The position numbers and the translations under genes are program-made. Positions 8,025 to 18,973 of a stretch of DNA of 64,000 bases are shown one piece after another. The stretch comes from Azospirillum doebereinerae (GTDB lineage Bacteria; Pseudomonadota; Alphaproteobacteria; Azospirillales; Azospirillaceae): positions 1-64,000 of the forward strand of contig NZ_RZIJ01000026.1 of the NCBI RefSeq assembly GCF_003989665.1. Direction: 5' to 3'. The notes under the pieces were generated by a model. It was not told the origin of the DNA. It was given only the letters and a program-made list of their open reading frames with translations, and ran no database searches. The stretch's first letter is position 1. Each line of letters starts with the position of its first letter.

Positions 8025-10358
8025 ATGAAGATCGAACGCGCCGCCGTGATCGGCGCCGGTGTGATGGGCGCCGGCATCGCCGCCCATTTCGCCAACGCCG
8101 GCATCCCCGTCGTCCTGCTCGACATCCCCGCCAAGGAGGGTGACCGCAGCGCCATCGCCAAGGGGGCGGTGGCGAAGATGCTGAAGACCGACCCGGCCCC
8201 CTTCATGCACCGCGGCGCCGCCAAGCTGGTCACCACCGGCAATCTGGAGGACGACCTCCATCTTCTGGCCGACGTCGACTGGATCGTCGAGGCGATCATC
8301 GAGAACCCGGCGATCAAGGCCGACCTCTACAAACGCATCGACCCGGTGCGCAAGGCGGGCTCGGTGGTGTCGTCCAACACCTCGACCATCCCGCTGGCGG
8401 TGCTGACCGAGGGCCAGAGCGACCGGTTCAAGAGCGACTTCCTGATCACCCACTTCTTCAACCCGCCGCGCTACATGCGCCTGCTGGAGATCGTCGGCGG
8501 GCCGCAGACCCGCGCCGACGCGCTGGCGGCCGTCGCCGGGATCGGCGACCGGCGGCTCGGCAAGGGCGTCGTCCATTGCAAGGACACGCCGGGCTTCATC
8601 GCCAACCGCATCGGCGTGCTGTGGATCCAGGCGGCGGTCAACGCCGCCATCGACCTCGGCCTGACGGTGGAGGAGGCGGACGCCGTCGGCGGCCGTCCGA
8701 TGGGGATTCCCAAGACCGGCGTCTTCGGCCTGATGGATCTGGTCGGGCTCGACCTGATGCCGCACATCGCCAAGAGCATGCTGGCGACCCTGCCGGCCGA
8801 CGACGCCTACCGGGGCGTGATGCGCGAGCACCCGGTCATCACCAAGATGATCGCGGAGGGCTACACTGGCCGCAAGGGCAAGGGCGGCTTCTACCGCATC
8901 AACAAGGCCGGCGGCGGCAAGGTCAAGGAGTCGGTCGACCTGCGCACCGGGGCCTACGCGCCCTCGGAGAAAGCCCGGCTGGAGAGCGTCTCGTCCGCCG
9001 GCCGTGACCTGCGCAAGCTGTGCGAACATCCCGACAAGGGCGGGCAATTCGCGCGCCGGGTGCTGGCCCAGACCCTGGCCTACGCCGCCAGCCTCGTGCC
9101 GCAGATCGCCGACAGCATCGTCGCGGTCGATGAGGGCATGCGGCTCGGCTACGCCTGGAAGCAGGGGCCGTTCGAGCTGATCGACCGCCTCGGCACCGCG
9201 TGGTTCGCCGATCTCTGCAAATCGGAAGGCATCCCCGTCCCGGCCCTGGTCGAGACCGCCGCCGGGCGGCCCTTCTACCGGGTCGAGGACGGCAAGCTCC
9301 AGCACCTGACCACCGCCGGGGTCTACGACACGGTGGTGCGCCCGGACGGCGTGCTGCTGCTGTCCGACGTGAAGCGGGCGGCCGGCAAGCCGGTGTGGAA
9401 GAACGCCTCGGCCAGCCTGTGGGACATCGGCGACGGCGTGCTCTGCGTCGAGTTCACCAGCAAGATGAACGCGGTGGACGGCGACATCATGGCCGCCTAC
9501 GGCCGGGCCATGAAGCTGATCGGCGACGGCAAGGGCGATTGGAAGGCGCTGGTCATCCACAACGAGGCCGACAACTTCTCGGTCGGCGCCAACCTCGGCC
9601 TCGCCCTGTTCGCGCTGAACATCGGCCTGTGGCCGCAGATCGAGGAGATGGTGGAGGCCGGCCAGCGCACCTACCGCGCGCTGCGCTACGCCCCCTTCCC
9701 GGTGGTGGCGGCGCCCAGCGGCATGGCGCTTGGCGGCGGCTGCGAGATCCTGCTGCATTCCGACCACGTCCAGGCCCACGCCGAGACCTATGTCGGCCTC
9801 GTCGAGGTCGGCGTCGGGTTGATCCCGGCCTGGGGCGGCTGCACCGAGATGCTGGCCCGCCACGCCAAGAACCCCCGCGCGCCGCGCGGCCCGATGCCCG
9901 CCGTCGCCAAGGCCTTCGAGATCATCAGCACCGCCACCGTCGCCAAATCGGCGGCCGAGGCCAAGGAGCTGCTGTATTTCCGCAGCTCCGACGGCGTCAC
10001 CATGAACCGCGACCGCCTGCTGGCCGACGCCAAGGCCAAGGCCCTGCAACTGGCGGAAAACTACACCCCGCCCGAGAAGGACAGCTTCGTGCTGCCCGGC
10101 CCGACCGCGCGCGCCGCGCTGGAACTGGCGGTGGAGGGCTTCGCCCTTCAGGGCAAGGTGACGGAGCACGACAAGGTGGTCTGCGCCGCGCTGGCGGACG
10201 TGCTGAGCGGCGGTCCCGACGCCGACGCCTCCAAGCCGGTCGGCGAGGACGCGGTGCTGGAGCTGGAACGCAGCGCCTTCATGAAACTGGTCCACACGAA
10301 CGGCACCATCGACCGGATCGAGCACATGCTGCTCACCGGCAAGCCGCTGCGGAATTGA
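8025..10358 (+). CDS. 3-hydroxyacyl-CoA dehydrogenase / enoyl-CoA hydratase, FadN type
   Basis: A 777-residue fusion enzyme for two steps of beta-oxidation. The NAD-binding Rossmann fold is at the N-terminus (AAVIGAGVMGAGIAAHFANAG), followed by the HAD domains with SSNTSTIPL and THFFNPPRYMRLLEIV. The crotonase (enoyl-CoA hydratase) domain comes last, with the oxyanion-hole sequence GMALGGGCEILLHSD. This order, dehydrogenase then hydratase, is that of FadN of Bacillus and is opposite to E. coli FadB. A GGAGGAAG ribosome site precedes the ATG. It lies between thiolase and acyl-CoA dehydrogenase in one operon. Confidence 0.93.
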   Translation: MKIERAAVIGAGVMGAGIAAHFANAGIPVVLLDIPAKEGDRSAIAKGAVAKMLKTDPAPFMHRGAAKLVTTGNLEDDLHLLADVDWIVEAIIENPAIKADLYKRIDPVRKAGSVVSSNTSTIPLAVLTEGQSDRFKSDFLITHFFNPPRYMRLLEIVGGPQTRADALAAVAGIGDRRLGKGVVHCKDTPGFIANRIGVLWIQAAVNAAIDLGLTVEEADAVGGRPMGIPKTGVFGLMDLVGLDLMPHIAKSMLATLPADDAYRGVMREHPVITKMIAEGYTGRKGKGGFYRINKAGGGKVKESVDLRTGAYAPSEKARLESVSSAGRDLRKLCEHPDKGGQFARRVLAQTLAYAASLVPQIADSIVAVDEGMRLGYAWKQGPFELIDRLGTAWFADLCKSEGIPVPALVETAAGRPFYRVEDGKLQHLTTAGVYDTVVRPDGVLLLSDVKRAAGKPVWKNASASLWDIGDGVLCVEFTSKMNAVDGDIMAAYGRAMKLIGDGKGDWKALVIHNEADNFSVGANLGLALFALNIGLWPQIEEMVEAGQRTYRALRYAPFPVVAAPSGMALGGGCEILLHSDHVQAHAETYVGLVEVGVGLIPAWGGCTEMLARHAKNPRAPRGPMPAVAKAFEIISTATVAKSAAEAKELLYFRSSDGVTMNRDRLLADAKAKALQLAENYTPPEKDSFVLPGPTARAALELAVEGFALQGKVTEHDKVVCAALADVLSGGPDADASKPVGEDAVLELERSAFMKLVHTNGTIDRIEHMLLTGKPLRN

Positions 10359-10372
10359 GGGGGGATTGAGAG

Positions 10373-12163
<1,791 letters not shown>

Positions 12164-12201
12164 ACCTTCGTTTCGCCCAGCGGAGCATAAGTTTCACACC
12201 G

Positions 12202-12242
12202 GGTCGACCCCGGCGTCGCAAGACGCCGGGGTCGACCTTTTT
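12202..12242 (+). terminator. Rho-independent terminator of the fatty-acid operon
   Basis: A perfect 16-base-pair stem (GGTCGACCCCGGCGTC and its complement) closes on a GCAA tetraloop and is followed by TTTTT. It lies 39 bases after the acyl-CoA dehydrogenase stop. Confidence 0.95.
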
Positions 12243-12547
12243 GCATTGCAATAGGGTTGAGTCCGAGTTCACTTAAGAACACAAGCGTCAGACAATGGTA
12301 TGGCTTTACCCGGCGAAGGCCGGCCGCCATTTGCACGTGGCCGATGTCCGACGGGCTAGGCATGTGACAAAAGTTAATTTTGGGTTGTGGGCAATTGGTG
12401 GAGCGTGTTACATCTTAACAGGCATTACGTTTGGCCGGGGTCCGCTATATCCTTTGGATTTTACGAATATGCGGTTGAGAAAGGCCTCACCCTTTTCATG
12501 GCTTCGTCATGCCCGTAAAAGCAGCAGTGTGTGCAGGAGTTTGATCG
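12243..12547. other. Intergenic leader, relatively AT-rich
   Basis: About 300 bases of clearly lower GC than the surroundings, between the terminator and the response-regulator gene. It ends in a good ribosome site (AGGAG, eight bases before ATG 12548). A TATATC at 12446-12451 could be a -10 element but no convincing -35 accompanies it. No gene or stable RNA structure was recognised. Confidence 0.5.
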
Positions 12548-13186
12548 ATGAAGATCCTGATCGGTGACGATCATGTCCTTTTCCGGGAAGGACTGCGCCG
12601 GCTGCTGGAGCAGCTCAAGGACGGCGCCGACTTCGGGGAAGCGAGCAACTTCGACGAGCTGCTGGCGATGGCGGGAGCGGGCGAGGCCTACGACCTCGTC
12701 CTGACCGATCTGCGCATGCCGGGTTGGCCGGGTTTCAGCGGCATCGGGGCGCTGCGCGAGAAGCAGCCGGGCGCCAAGGTCGTCGTCATCTCCGCTTCGG
12801 AGGCGCACAGCGACGTGCGCGACGCGCTGGAGAACGGCGCGGCCGGCTACATCCCGAAATCGTCGAGCGTGAAGATCATGCTGAGCGCGCTCGACCTGAT
12901 CTTTTCCGGCGGCGTCTACGTCCCGGCCACGGTCCTGCGCGAAGGCAACGAGCCGGAGGCCCGCGTCGTCGTTCCCCCGGCCGACCCGCAGTTGGAGCAG
13001 TTGCTGACCCAGCGCCAGCGCGAGGTCCTCGACCGCCTGCGCGAGGGCAAGTCGAACAAGCAGATCGCCCATGAGCTGGGCCTGTCCGAAGGCACGGTGA
13101 AGATCCACATGACGGCGATCTTCAAGTCGCTGGGCGTGCGCAACCGCACCCAGGCGGCGATGGCCTTCCCGCAGCACTCCGCCTGA
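12548..13186 (+). CDS. LuxR/NarL-family response regulator
   Basis: A 212-residue two-component regulator. The receiver domain (1-120) has acidic residues GDDHVLF near 6-12, the phospho-acceptor Asp54 in VLTDLRMPG and the conserved Lys in GYIPKSS. The C-terminal LuxR helix-turn-helix (about 148-205) reads LTQRQREVLDRLREGKSNKQ, then GLSEGTVKIHMTAIFKSLGV. No histidine kinase is adjacent, so it is an orphan here and the signal is unknown. Flanked upstream by the AT-rich leader and downstream by a bidirectional terminator. Confidence 0.93.
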   Translation: MKILIGDDHVLFREGLRRLLEQLKDGADFGEASNFDELLAMAGAGEAYDLVLTDLRMPGWPGFSGIGALREKQPGAKVVVISASEAHSDVRDALENGAAGYIPKSSSVKIMLSALDLIFSGGVYVPATVLREGNEPEARVVVPPADPQLEQLLTQRQREVLDRLREGKSNKQIAHELGLSEGTVKIHMTAIFKSLGVRNRTQAAMAFPQHSA

Positions 13187-13206
13187 CGGGCATAAGGTAT
13201 CTTCGG

Positions 13207-13239
13207 AAAAGGACCGGCGTGCCACGCCGGTCCTTTTTG
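13207..13239. terminator. Bidirectional terminator between response regulator and CBS gene
   Basis: AGGACCGGCGT at 13211-13221 pairs perfectly with 13225-13235. The stem is flanked by AAAA on the left and TTTT on the right, so it can end transcription of both convergent genes. Confidence 0.9.
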
Positions 13240-13244
13240 TTTGC

Positions 13245-13679
13245 TCAGCCGATTCCCGCCACAAAGCCGCGCAGCGATTCGACCTCCAGCTCCGCGTCGT
13301 CGATTCGCGCCTTCACCACGTCGCCGATGCTGATGACGCCGACGATCCTGCCATCCTCCAGGATCGGGATGTGACGGATGCGGCGGTCGGTCATCACCGC
13401 CATCAGATCGGCCACGGTGTCCGTCGGTTGGCCCGTGATGAGTTCGCGTGTCATCAGTTCGGCGGCGGGGCGGGACAGGGCGGCGGCGCCGTCGCGGGCG
13501 ATGGCGCGCACGATGTCGCGTTCCGACAGGATGCCCACCGGGCTCCCATCCTCCTCCAGGACCAGGACGGCGCCGATCCGGTGCTCGGTCAGCAACTGCG
13601 CGATGGCGGACACGGTGTCGGCCTGGGCGGCGGCGACGATCCGATTGCCCTTGCGTTTCAAAACGGCGGCGACATGCAT
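13245..13679 (-). CDS. CBS-domain protein
   Basis: A 144-residue protein made of two CBS domains forming one Bateman module. The first (about 10-62) contains AIAQLLTEHRIGAVLVLEED, then VGILSERDIVRAIA. The second (about 78-135) contains VADLMAVMTDRRIRHIPILE, then IVGVISIGDVVKARI. Such stand-alone pairs usually bind adenine nucleotides as energy sensors. I chose the ATG at 13677-13679 (MHVAAVLKRKG); the frame runs open further upstream but homology starts here. No partner enzyme is adjacent, so the target is unknown. Confidence 0.9.
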   Translation of the reverse strand: MHVAAVLKRKGNRIVAAAQADTVSAIAQLLTEHRIGAVLVLEEDGSPVGILSERDIVRAIARDGAAALSRPAAELMTRELITGQPTDTVADLMAVMTDRRIRHIPILEDGRIVGVISIGDVVKARIDDAELEVESLRGFVAGIG

Positions 13680-13766
13680 GACGGTGCGGCCTCCCTTGCT
13701 TTGGTTTTCCTCTTTGGAAAGACCTTGGGCCTTCGCAGCCGGGTTGCAAGGAGACCACACAAAGGA

Positions 13767-13807
13767 AAAGGCCGGCCACCCCGAAAGGGGTAGCCGGCCC
13801 GGCCTTT
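13767..13807 (-). terminator. Terminator downstream of ompW
   Basis: GCCGGCCACCCC, GAAA loop, GGGGTAGCCGGC forms a strong hairpin with one mismatch. It is followed on the minus strand by TTTTCC. It lies about 20 bases after the ompW stop. Confidence 0.85.
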
Positions 13808-13825
13808 TCAACCCCGAAGGATCGA

Positions 13826-14524
13826 TTAGAAGCGGTAGCCGACGCCGACGCCGATCAGCCACGGGTCGATGGTGACCTTGGAGTTCACGTCGACGCCGAG
13901 GTTGGTCTTGGCCTTCCAGTCGGTCTTCAGGAAGATCTTCTTGACGTCGAAGTTCAGCGACCAGTTGCCGGCGATGGCAACGTCGACACCGGCCTGGAGC
14001 GCCCAGCCGAAGCGGTTCTCATAGTCGGTGTCGGTGACGGCCAGCCCGATGGGGTTCGGGGTGTTGGCGGCCTTCTTGTTGTAGAACAGGGTGTAGTTCA
14101 CACCGGCGCCGACGTAGGGGCTGACGCGCTCCTTCGGCAGGAAGTGGTACTGCACCGTCAGGGTCGGCGGCAGCAGGGAGACCTTGCCGGCTTCGACGCT
14201 GCCGCCCAGGCCGTTCAGGTTGCCCTTCACGCGGTGGCGGGTGGTGCCGGCGATCAGCTCGGCGGCGATGTTGTCGGTGAAGAAATAGGTGAAATCGACT
14301 TCGGGGATGTAGTCGTTGCCGATCTTGGCATCACCGATGTCGGCGTTGAGCGCCGGAGCGTGCAGCGTGCCCTTCTCCTGCGGGATCACGGCCAGGGCGC
14401 GCGCGCGGACGACGATGTCGCCGGCCGACTTGCCCTTGAAATCCTGAGCGAGCGACGGGGACGAGATGGCGACAAGAGCCGAAGTCGCCAGCAGGGCGGC
14501 GGCGGCGCGCGACAGGATGCTCAT
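13826..14524 (-). CDS. ompW: OmpW-family outer-membrane protein
   Basis: A 232-residue eight-stranded beta-barrel protein. A signal peptide of about 22 residues ends in ISSPSLAQD. The mature part has alternating amphipathic strands such as VDFTYFFTDNIAAELIAGTT and YVGAGVNYTLFY, and ends in GVGVGYRF with the terminal Phe used for outer-membrane insertion. OmpW proteins form narrow hydrophobic channels. The ATG at 14522-14524 is chosen because the signal peptide begins there. A terminator follows the gene. Confidence 0.92.
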   Translation of the reverse strand: MSILSRAAAALLATSALVAISSPSLAQDFKGKSAGDIVVRARALAVIPQEKGTLHAPALNADIGDAKIGNDYIPEVDFTYFFTDNIAAELIAGTTRHRVKGNLNGLGGSVEAGKVSLLPPTLTVQYHFLPKERVSPYVGAGVNYTLFYNKKAANTPNPIGLAVTDTDYENRFGWALQAGVDVAIAGNWSLNFDVKKIFLKTDWKAKTNLGVDVNSKVTIDPWLIGVGVGYRF

Positions 14525-14671
14525 GGGGTCTGCTCCAGGCGGAATGCGTTGTTTCTGATTTGTGGCATCAGCCGATGGAGGTATTACCAGACTCCCAGTG
14601 GGGCTTCTAGACTTGGGCACACCAACGCACCCTCTTGCGGTGGCGGCGCAGCAGCTTTGCAACAGTGACGA

Positions 14672-14688
14672 GTTGTCACATGGACAAC
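14672..14688. repeat. Short perfect inverted repeat upstream of ompW
   Basis: GTTGTC, ACATG, GACAAC: six-base arms with a five-base spacer, placed between the end of the lipoprotein gene and the ompW promoter region. It could be an operator. The rest of the 168-base gap shows nothing recognisable. Confidence 0.4.
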
Positions 14689-14692
14689 GAAA

Positions 14693-15175
14693 TCAAGGGT
14701 TTGGTTGCGCCGAGGCCACCGGAGTCTGTGGCAGGCAGTTCTGGACGATGGCGTAGCACTGGCCAAGTCGCGTCGCCCCGCCGGAGGTTCCGCCGTAGAC
14801 CACACGCTCGACCACGCCGTTGCGCAGGCTGAAGGTGGCGTCGCAGTCGAAGCTGGCGATCTCCGAGCCGTAGGCCGGCCAGCCGCCCCAGCCATAGCCG
14901 TAATGCGGCCCCCAGCCGCCGCCGTACAGCCCCACCGTCGGGCTCGGGTAGGATACGAGACGGGAACTGCGGTAGGTGAAGTATTCGCGGTTGTCGACCA
15001 CCGCCTGCCGGTCGGGGACCCCGGCGCAGGACAGCAGGGTTCCCTTCGGCATGCCGACCAGCGCGCTCTGCGCGAATAGCGCCCGGTCGGCGGCCACGTT
15101 GGCGCAGGACGCGAGGCCCAAGGCCGCGCCCGCGCCGACGAAGGCCCAACGCAACAGACGGCGACGCATGGTCAT
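14693..15175 (-). CDS. Small putative lipoprotein, unknown function
   Basis: A 160-residue protein starting MTMRRRLLRWAFVGAGAALG with a lipobox-like LASC at about residues 21-24, so probably lipid-anchored. The early mature region (VGMPKGTLLSCAGVPDRQAV, then YFTY) resembles the BamE/SmpA-type motif in which a small domain measures 'G.P'. A Gly/Trp/Tyr-rich central stretch (GLYGGGWGPHYGYGWGGW) follows. Two further cysteines near the C-terminus (GQCYAIVQNC) could pair. It is upstream of ompW on the same strand. Envelope location is inferred; function unknown. Confidence 0.75.
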   Translation of the reverse strand: MTMRRRLLRWAFVGAGAALGLASCANVAADRALFAQSALVGMPKGTLLSCAGVPDRQAVVDNREYFTYRSSRLVSYPSPTVGLYGGGWGPHYGYGWGGWPAYGSEIASFDCDATFSLRNGVVERVVYGGTSGGATRLGQCYAIVQNCLPQTPVASAQPNP

Positions 15176-15233
15176 GACGAACCTCCCTGGTCCCGAACGA
15201 CAACCGCCGATTGACAGCGCGTCTGACAGCGCG

Positions 15234-16373
15234 TCAGCGCAGGCGGGCCGGCGACAGATCCCGCGCGCTCACGCCCAGCTTCCGGACGTCCTCGGGCAGG
15301 TCGCCGCCGGTGGCGAGCGCCGCCGCCGTGCGCCCCATGGCCGGCGCCGTCTGGATGCCGTAGCCGCCCTGCCCGCACAGCCAGAAGAACCCCTCGGCCC
15401 GGTCGTCGAACCCGACCACCGGAGTCTTGTCGGCCACGAAGCTGCGCAGTCCGGCCCAACTGTGCGCGAATCTACGAACGCTGAAACGCGACGCTTGTTC
15501 CAGCCGCTCGACCGTTTCGGCGACATCCAGCTCCTCCGGCTGCACGTCGCAGGGAGCCACCGGAGTCTCGTCGGCGGGGGAGGCGAGCAGCCGCCCGGCG
15601 TCGGGCTTCACGTAGAAGGTCTCGTCGAGGTCGCAGACCATCGGCCAGCCGTCCAGCCCGGCCTTGTCGGCCGGATCGGCGAAGACCGGGTCGAAGGTGA
15701 TCGCGGTGCGCCGCTTGGGCACCAGCCCGACCGGGCGCACCCCGGCCAGTTCCGCCAGCGCGTCGGCCCAGGCGCCCGCCGCGTCGACCACCACCGGGGC
15801 GGCGAAGACTCCGGCCGCCGTCCGCGCCACCCACAGCCCGTCGCGCCGGGCCAGGGCCGACACCCCGGCGTCGGTGACGACGCGGCCGCCGCGCGCCTTC
15901 AGCCCGCGCAGATAGCCCTGGTGCAGGGCGTGGACGTCGATGTCGCGCGCGTCGGGCTCCCACACCGCGCCGGCCGGGTAGTCGGGGCGCAGGAAGGGGG
16001 CCATCGCCAGCGTGCGGGCGCGGTCGAAGCGTTCGACCGAGGGGGTCAGGCGGCGGCCGTTGGCGAATTCCGCGTCCAGCCGGTCGGTCTGGCCGTCGCG
16101 ACCGACGATCAGCACGCCGCGCGGGGTCAGCATCGCGTGGTCGGTGAAGCCGTCCGGTGGCTCGGTGTAGAAGCCCCAGCTCGCCACGGTCATGGCGCGG
16201 ATCACCGGCGGGCCGTAGGTCTGGGTGTAGAGCGCCGCCGAACGGCCGGTCGAATGGTAGCCCGGCTGCGATTCGCGCTCGATCACCACAACCTTGCCAT
16301 GGACGGCCAGCTCGTAGGCCGCCGACGCGCCGGCCATGCCGGCGCCGATCACCAGGAAATCCGCCTGTTCCAA
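15234..16373 (-). CDS. FAD-dependent oxidoreductase (DAO family)
   Basis: About 379 residues. The N-terminal dinucleotide-binding motif VIGAGMAGASAAYELA is followed by VVVIERESQPGYHSTGRSAA, and the C-terminal region has FFWLCGQGGYGIQTAPAMG, as in glycine/D-amino-acid oxidase family enzymes. The likely start is TTG at 16371-16373, with AGGAG ten bases upstream on the minus strand. A frame open to an ATG at 16484 would overlap the DUF1194 gene by 56 bases. Substrate cannot be read; an imino- or D-amino acid is plausible. Confidence 0.85.
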   Translation of the reverse strand: MEQADFLVIGAGMAGASAAYELAVHGKVVVIERESQPGYHSTGRSAALYTQTYGPPVIRAMTVASWGFYTEPPDGFTDHAMLTPRGVLIVGRDGQTDRLDAEFANGRRLTPSVERFDRARTLAMAPFLRPDYPAGAVWEPDARDIDVHALHQGYLRGLKARGGRVVTDAGVSALARRDGLWVARTAAGVFAAPVVVDAAGAWADALAELAGVRPVGLVPKRRTAITFDPVFADPADKAGLDGWPMVCDLDETFYVKPDAGRLLASPADETPVAPCDVQPEELDVAETVERLEQASRFSVRRFAHSWAGLRSFVADKTPVVGFDDRAEGFFWLCGQGGYGIQTAPAMGRTAAALATGGDLPEDVRKLGVSARDLSPARLR

Positions 16374-16428
16374 GGCTTGGTCGCTCCTCTCGGGCGCGGT
16401 TGTCCGTTCTTCCCGTTGGTCGTTCCGC

Positions 16429-17145
16429 TCAGGGAAAGCCCGCGCTTTGCCACGGCAGATGGTCGGGTGCCCCCACCATTTCAAGGATCAGCTTCTGCCG
16501 CAAGGCCTCGACGAAGCTGGCGCGGTCCATCGCCGATTTGACGAAGCTGCCCGGCCCGCCGATGACGCTCTCCTCGAAATACTCCTCCAACCACGGGAAC
16601 TCGTCGAGGATCGCCAGACCGTTGACGGTGATGCCGCGCGCGGTGGCGCGGTCGCGCGCCAAGGCGGGGTCGATCCCGCTGTTGGAGAAGCCGTTCGACA
16701 CGAGGTCGATGACGCGGTTGGGCGCGGCGCCCCCCTGGTCGAACAGCTTGGACGCCTCCTCGATCGCGCTGCCGAGGGCGGTGGAATCGCCCTGGAAGCC
16801 GCGCGGCAGGGCGTCGATCCGGTCGGCGAAGCGTGTGGCGTCCCCGGCGTTTTTCAGCAGCGTCCAGGGGATCAGCACCTTGAGGGAACGCGGGCCGGAA
16901 TAGGCGGCCAGCGTCACCAGCACGCCCCCCGTCGACAGGGCGTCGGCGACCGAAGGGTCGCGGAAGGCGGCGGCGTGGCCCTGCAACTGGAACTCCAGGT
17001 CGCCCTGGGTGATCGAGGCCGACCCGTCGAGCGCCAGCACCAGCGCGACGCCGGCCTCCGGTGCCGGCTTCGGCGTGGCGGCGGCGCCTCCCGCCAGCAT
17101 CGTCAGGGCGGCGAGAAGAGACAGCAGGAAACGCGGCATGGGCAC
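16429..17145 (-). CDS. DUF1194 / VWA-like exported protein
   Basis: A 238-residue protein with an N-terminal signal peptide (ending about GGAAATPK). The von Willebrand A-type metal site DGSAS (in VLALDGSASITQGD) sits at the start of the fold. GDSTALGSAIEEA and NRVIDLVSNGFSNSG fit the remaining MIDAS strands. DUF1194 proteins are periplasmic and of unknown function. The preferred start is the ATG at 17145 (or 17139). The downstream FAD enzyme starts 56 bases after this gene ends, so they may be co-transcribed. Confidence 0.85.
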   Translation of the reverse strand: MPMPRFLLSLLAALTMLAGGAAATPKPAPEAGVALVLALDGSASITQGDLEFQLQGHAAAFRDPSVADALSTGGVLVTLAAYSGPRSLKVLIPWTLLKNAGDATRFADRIDALPRGFQGDSTALGSAIEEASKLFDQGGAAPNRVIDLVSNGFSNSGIDPALARDRATARGITVNGLAILDEFPWLEEYFEESVIGGPGSFVKSAMDRASFVEALRQKLILEMVGAPDHLPWQSAGFP

Positions 17146-17186
17146 TCCGGAGACCGGGCGGGATTCGGGCTTTCAGACGGCAGGCT

Positions 17187-18245
17187 CTAGGCGTTGGACA
17201 GCGCGTGGCGCACCACCTTGACCATCACCGACGGAAGGGCCTGATCGCCCAGCCGGTCGATGGGCACCCACAGCCCTTCGACCGCCCGCCAGCCGTCGCC
17301 GGCCTGCGCCGCGACCACCCCAAGTTCCAGGTGAAAATGGCTGAAAGTGTGGCGGACCACGCCGGGCAGGCGGCGCCACGGTGCCGGCAGCGGCTGTTCC
17401 GTCGCCACCGCCGCGTCGCCCGGCGCCTCCGGCCCCCAGGCTGTGGAGGGAACCTCGGTCATGCCGCCCAGCAACCCCTCCTCCGCCCGGCGGCGCAGCA
17501 GCACCGCGCCCTCCGGGTTCAGCAGCCAGTAGGCGACGCCGCGCCGGGTCGGCTTGTCCGCCTTCGCGGCCTTGCGCGGCAGGGTCTCGGCGATGCCGGC
17601 GGCGCGGCCGTCGCAGAACTCCGCCCAGGGGCAGAGCATGCATTTTGGCTTGCGCGGCGTGCAGACGGTGGCTCCCAGATCCATCATCGCCTGCGCGAAG
17701 TCGCCGGCCCGATCCTCCGGGGTCAGGGTGGCGGTCAGCCTGCGCAGGGCCGGCTTGGCGGCCGGCATCGGGGTCTCGACCGCGAAGATTCGGGACACGA
17801 CGCGCTCGACGTTGCCGTCCACCACCGTCGCCTTGCGGCCGAAGGCGATGGAACTGATCGCGGCGGCGGTGTAGGCGCCGATGCCGGGAAGCTCCAGCAG
17901 TTCCGCCTCAGTCTCCGGAAAGCGCCCGCCGTGCTGGTTCGCCACCACCTGCGCGCATTTGTGCAGGTTGCGCGCCCGCGCGTAGTAGCCGAGCCCCGCC
18001 CAGGCGACCAGCAGGTCGTCCAGGGGTGAGTCCGCCAGGGCGCGCACGGTGGGCCAGCGTTCGGTGAAGCGGCGGAAATACGGGCCGGCGGCGGGGACGG
18101 TGGTCTGCTGCAGCATGATCTCCGACAGCCAGACCCGGTAGGGGTCGGCGGTCTCGCCGGGCTTGGCGCGCCAGGGCAGGTCGCGGCGGTGACGGTCGTA
18201 CCAGGACAGGAGCCGCGCGGCGGCCTCGGCGGAATCGCGAATCAT
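17187..18245 (-). CDS. mutY: A/G-specific adenine glycosylase MutY
   Basis: A 352-residue DNA repair enzyme removing adenine mispaired with 8-oxoguanine. The catalytic Glu42 lies in WLSEIMLQQTTV. The helix-hairpin-helix is ELPGIGAYTAAAI, and the second active residue is in VDGNVERVVSRIFA. The [4Fe-4S] cluster cysteines are in CTPRKPKCMLCPWAEFC (C-x6-C-x2-C-x5-C). The C-terminal NUDIX-like domain for 8-oxoG recognition follows. Normal length. Divergent from the DciA-like gene; the order mutY, dciA, dsbA, smc is common in alphaproteobacteria. Confidence 0.95.
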   Translation of the reverse strand: MIRDSAEAAARLLSWYDRHRRDLPWRAKPGETADPYRVWLSEIMLQQTTVPAAGPYFRRFTERWPTVRALADSPLDDLLVAWAGLGYYARARNLHKCAQVVANQHGGRFPETEAELLELPGIGAYTAAAISSIAFGRKATVVDGNVERVVSRIFAVETPMPAAKPALRRLTATLTPEDRAGDFAQAMMDLGATVCTPRKPKCMLCPWAEFCDGRAAGIAETLPRKAAKADKPTRRGVAYWLLNPEGAVLLRRRAEEGLLGGMTEVPSTAWGPEAPGDAAVATEQPLPAPWRRLPGVVRHTFSHFHLELGVVAAQAGDGWRAVEGLWVPIDRLGDQALPSVMVKVVRHALSNA

Positions 18246-18410
18246 GGGGAATAGATAGAGCGGTCCGGCCGTCTGGAGAAGAGGGCGCGCGGTTGCCGGC
18301 CCGGCGGCGCTGGGAAAGCGGTCCTGCTTGCGCTACGGTGCCGCGACCCCACATGACCCCGGACAAGGCCGGGGCGCCAACGGAGTGACGGCAGGAATGA
18401 GCGGACGCCA

Positions 18411-18887
18411 ATGAGCGGACCCCGGCGCATCGGACAGACCGTGCCGGACGTGGCGGGCAAGGTGCTTGGCAAGCGCGGCCTCGCCTTCGGCGCGTTGATC
18501 ACCGACTGGCCGGCCATCGTCGGCCAGCAGATGGCGCTGCGCACCGCCCCCGATAAGTTGAGCTTCCCGCGCGGCAAGCGCGAGGAGGCGACTCTGCACA
18601 TCCGCGCGATGGGCGCCATCGCGCTGGAGCTCCAGCATCTGGAGCCGCAGATCGTCGAGCGCATCAACAGCTTCTTCGGCTACCGCGCGGTGGCGCGGAT
18701 CAAGCTGATCCACGCCGCGTTGCCGCCGGCCCCGTCGCCGATGGTGCGGCAGCGCACGCTGACGATGGACGAGGAGATCTCCGTCACCACCGCCACCGCC
18801 ACGGTGGAGGACGAGGAGCTGCGCGCCACGCTGGAGCGCTTCGGCCGCTCGTTGCTGGCGCGCCCGGCCAAGCGGCCGGGGCGCTGA
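18411..18887 (+). CDS. DUF721 protein (DciA-like helicase-loading factor)
   Basis: A 158-residue protein with the DUF721 domain over residues 8-110. VLGKRGLAFGALITDWPAIV carries the invariant Trp, then ATLHIRAMGAIALELQH and INSFFGYRAVARIKLIH. DciA proteins recruit or load the replicative helicase DnaB in bacteria lacking DnaC. A variable acidic tail follows. The ATG at 18411 is chosen; an earlier ATG at 18397 is out of frame and stops after five codons. The 165-base gap to mutY holds a small GC hairpin (CCCCGG...CCGGGG) but no gene. Confidence 0.85.
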   Translation: MSGPRRIGQTVPDVAGKVLGKRGLAFGALITDWPAIVGQQMALRTAPDKLSFPRGKREEATLHIRAMGAIALELQHLEPQIVERINSFFGYRAVARIKLIHAALPPAPSPMVRQRTLTMDEEISVTTATATVEDEELRATLERFGRSLLARPAKRPGR

Positions 18888-18973
18888 GGGAACGTGCCGG
18901 ACCGGCCCCGCGCTTGCCGGGGCGGCCGGTCATTGACTATACATCGACAACATCTGGTAGGGATGAGGGCATC